A DNA stretch of 7,215 nt, from assembly GCA_036661035.1 (NCBI GenBank), contig JAVWZM010000094.1, forward strand, positions 1-7,215, read 5' to 3'. Numbering within the stretch: position 1 is the first letter of the stretch; each line of letters begins with the position of its first letter. Source of the stretch: JAGPHI01 sp036661035 (GTDB lineage: Bacteria; Bacillota; Clostridia; Oscillospirales; Ruminococcaceae). Position numbers and translations under genes: made by a program. Shown piece after piece: positions 6,034-7,215 of the stretch. The notes beneath the pieces were generated by a model. That model saw only the letters and a program-made list of their open reading frames with translations. It was not told the origin of the DNA and did no database searches.

Positions 6034-7074
6034 TTGGCACAAAATGATATCGGCATCGACCTTGGCACAACAACAATCATTATCAGCATGGAGGGCAAGG
6101 GTGTGGTGCTGTGTGAGCCAACAATAGTGGCGGTTGATACAAAGCGTCAGCAGGTGCTTGCTGTTGGCAACGACGCATTTGCCATGGTGGGGCGCACGCC
6201 TGCGTACATATTGGCAATAAGGCCGCTTAAAGACGGTGTAATCTCAAACCACATGCTTACAAAAGAGCTGATTTGCCGTTTTATCGGCAAGGTGTACGAT
6301 TCGCATCTTATAAAGCCGCGTGTATCCGTGTGTGTGCCTGCGGCAATCACGGGCATAGAGGCAGACGCAGTAGTAGAGTCTGTTATAAGCGCAGGCGCAA
6401 GGCAGGTGTTTTTAATAGACGAGCCTATTGCCGCGGCACTTGGTGCCGGTATAGACATAACAAAGCCATATGGGCACATGGTTATAGACATGGGCGGTGG
6501 CACCACCGATGTGGCGGTTATTGCCCTTGGTGGCAAGGTGCGCACAGCGTCTGTAAATGTGGCGGGCAATACTTACGATGAAGAAATAGTAAAAGCCATT
6601 CGCCAAAAATTCAATTTGGCAATAGGCGAAAAATCTGCCGAAAACTTGAAAAAGAATATCGCCTGTTGTGACGTGGAATTAGATTATTGCGAATCTGCCG
6701 AAGTAAAAGGACGCAATCTTATCACAGGCTTGCCGCAAAAAATTACCGTTACAACGAAGGATTTGTACGAGCCTGTTTTGCTTTGCGCAGAACAGATTGT
6801 TGCTACAGCACATAGCGTACTTGAAAAAACTCCGCCTGAACTTTCGGGAGATATTTTCACCGAGGGGATATATCTTACAGGAGGAAGTGCGCTTTTAAAG
6901 GGCTTATCCACATACTGCGAGCGCATGCTAAAGGTAAAAACAATTGTAGCAGACGATCCTATAAATTGCGTTTCGCGTGGCGCGGCAAAATCTCTGGTAC
7001 TTGAAAACACATTAGAATCCGGTTTCCGCGACGCAACGCCGCATATAGGCAAAAATAAAAAGGCTCTATACTAA
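6034..7074 (+). CDS. mreB: MreB-family rod-shape-determining actin homologue
   Basis: MreB polymerises on ATP into membrane-associated filaments that guide the cell-wall elongation machinery. The 346-residue product (from TTG 6034) has the full actin-fold motif set: phosphate-1 DIGIDLGTTT at 5-14, GRTPAYILAIRPLKDGVI in the first third, LIDEPIAAALGAG with D129-E130-P131, phosphate-2 DMGGGTTD at 152-159, the MreB signature GRNLITGLP at 226-234, and the adenosine motif TGGSALLKGL at 282-291. MreB usually has DIGGGTTE and LIEEP, so this is a divergent copy, perhaps one of several paralogues (MreB, Mbl, MreBH); it could equally be named mbl. TTG 6034 is preferred for its ribosome binding site and the family-like MAQNDIGIDLGT; GTG 5998 and ATG 6019 are in frame and would add 12 or 5 residues. 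It follows comF by 124 bases. mreC and mreD do not follow within the window. Its last four codons and stop lie in a repeat that resembles an insertion sequence end. Confidence 0.93.
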   Translation: MAQNDIGIDLGTTTIIISMEGKGVVLCEPTIVAVDTKRQQVLAVGNDAFAMVGRTPAYILAIRPLKDGVISNHMLTKELICRFIGKVYDSHLIKPRVSVCVPAAITGIEADAVVESVISAGARQVFLIDEPIAAALGAGIDITKPYGHMVIDMGGGTTDVAVIALGGKVRTASVNVAGNTYDEEIVKAIRQKFNLAIGEKSAENLKKNIACCDVELDYCESAEVKGRNLITGLPQKITVTTKDLYEPVLLCAEQIVATAHSVLEKTPPELSGDIFTEGIYLTGGSALLKGLSTYCERMLKVKTIVADDPINCVSRGAAKSLVLENTLESGFRDATPHIGKNKKALY

Positions 7075-7085
7075 ATGTTGGGGTA
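7062..7085 (+). repeat. First copy of a 24-bp direct repeat (ISL3-like end)
   Basis: It begins GGCTCT and ends AAATGTTGGGGTA, and matches 7144-7167 at 20 of 24 positions. It overlaps the last codons and the TAA stop of mreB. GGCTCTAT at 7062-7069 is also inverted as ATAGAGCC at 7094-7101, giving a 40-bp unit with complementary ends. The flanks AATAAAAA (7054-7061) and AACAAACA (7102-7109) match at 6 of 8 bases, a possible decayed 8-bp duplication, though both are A-rich. It may be a relic of an insertion sequence or a tiny internal-deletion derivative. Confidence 0.6.
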
Positions 7086-7106
7086 CGCAACGAATAGAGC
7101 CAACAA

Positions 7107-7138
7107 ACAAAAGCAGGGCAAAACGCCATGCTTTTTGT
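7107..7138 (+). terminator. Likely terminator after mreB, possibly bidirectional
   Basis: GCAGGGC at 7113-7119 pairs with GCCATGC at 7125-7131 (one G-A mismatch) around AAAAC, followed by TTTTT at 7132-7136. Upstream ACAAAA can pair with TTTTTGT and extend the stem. On the opposite strand the same hairpin is followed by TTTTGTTTGTT, so it could also stop a gene arriving from the right. Confidence 0.55.
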
Positions 7139-7143
7139 ATAAT

Positions 7144-7215
7144 GGCTCTTTGTCAAATGTTGGGGTAGCCACCTATAAAATATGAATTGCGCCAAGGTGT
7201 TCTATGCAAGAATGC
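7144..7215 (+). mobile_element. Possible left end of an ISL3-family insertion sequence, cut by the window
   Basis: From 7144 the sequence reads GGCTCTTTGTCAAATG and on to GGGGTAGCC. ISL3-family terminal inverted repeats characteristically start GGCTCTT and point into the element, so an element would extend to the right, out of the window. The start is the second copy of the repeat at 7062-7085. No transposase coding sequence or opposite end is visible here, so the family call rests on the end sequence alone, from memory. The alternative is a plain intergenic repeat or operator. Confidence 0.42.
7150..7179 (+). promoter_or_regulatory. Possible promoter reading out of the window
   Basis: TTGTCA at 7150-7155 and TATAAA at 7174-7179 have an 18-base spacer. 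The -35 box lies inside the ISL3-like end, where a transposase promoter would be expected, and the 13-bp repeat AAATGTTGGGGTA fills most of the spacer. No start codon with a ribosome binding site follows before the window ends. Confidence 0.33.

Noticed and set aside
6147..6581. Frames on both strands within mreB (140 codons minus, 102 codons plus)
   Set aside because: Shadow frames of mreB; the plus-strand one is very rich in Arg, Cys and His, as expected from frame-shifted reading of this gene.
6959..7195. 78-codon minus-strand frame across the right-edge repeats, considered as a transposase fragment
   Set aside because: It shows no transposase motif and overlaps the mreB 3' end and both repeats; no support for coding.
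1..7215. CRISPR array, tRNA, rRNA, toxin-antitoxin or phage-defence system
   Set aside because: No spaced repeats, cloverleaf, rRNA-like sequence or defence-family protein motif was found on either strand.

Overview
The window looks like chromosomal DNA of a low-to-mid GC Gram-positive bacterium, most likely a member of the class Clostridia (Oscillospirales-like). The grounds are strong Shine-Dalgarno sites, consensus sigma-A type promoters, two transcription-terminating riboswitches of the Firmicutes style, RecD2 and MreB proteins of the Gram-positive type, and the order metK - small membrane protein - recD2 - comF - mreB, which I associate with clostridial genomes. TGA is a stop codon here (recD2). 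No rRNA, tRNA or CRISPR array is visible. All supported genes are on the + strand.

Left part (1-1065). A 13-bp perfect inverted repeat is followed by a promoter, an FMN riboswitch aptamer, a strong intrinsic terminator and then ribU, the substrate-binding S component of an ECF riboflavin transporter. The logic is feedback: FMN made from imported riboflavin closes the leader before ribU. An extra structured stretch of about 70 nt lies between the terminator and the ribU ribosome binding site and is not needed for a standard FMN switch.

Middle (1055-2424). A near-ideal promoter whose -35 box lies inside the last codons of ribU drives an S-box (SAM-I) riboswitch with its own terminator and antiterminator, then metK, S-adenosylmethionine synthetase. 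The enzyme's product is the ligand that shuts off its own transcript.

Right part (2534-7074). A 112-residue protein with one N-terminal membrane segment and no recognised family is followed by recD2 (5'-3' DNA helicase), comF (zinc-ribbon plus phosphoribosyltransferase-fold competence protein, overlapping recD2 by ATGA) and an mreB-family actin homologue. A consensus-like promoter at the end of the small gene probably drives recD2-comF. The mreB gene most likely starts at a TTG codon.

Right edge (7062-7215). Two directly repeated 24-bp sequences (20/24 identical, 82 bp apart) begin with GGCTCT, a start typical of ISL3-family insertion sequence ends. The first overlaps the last codons and the stop codon of mreB. 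The second may begin an element that runs out of the window. A terminator-like hairpin lies between them. Most of the window is well-understood biology; the least explained parts are the IS-like junction, the structured ribU leader, the 5' palindrome and the 112-residue protein.
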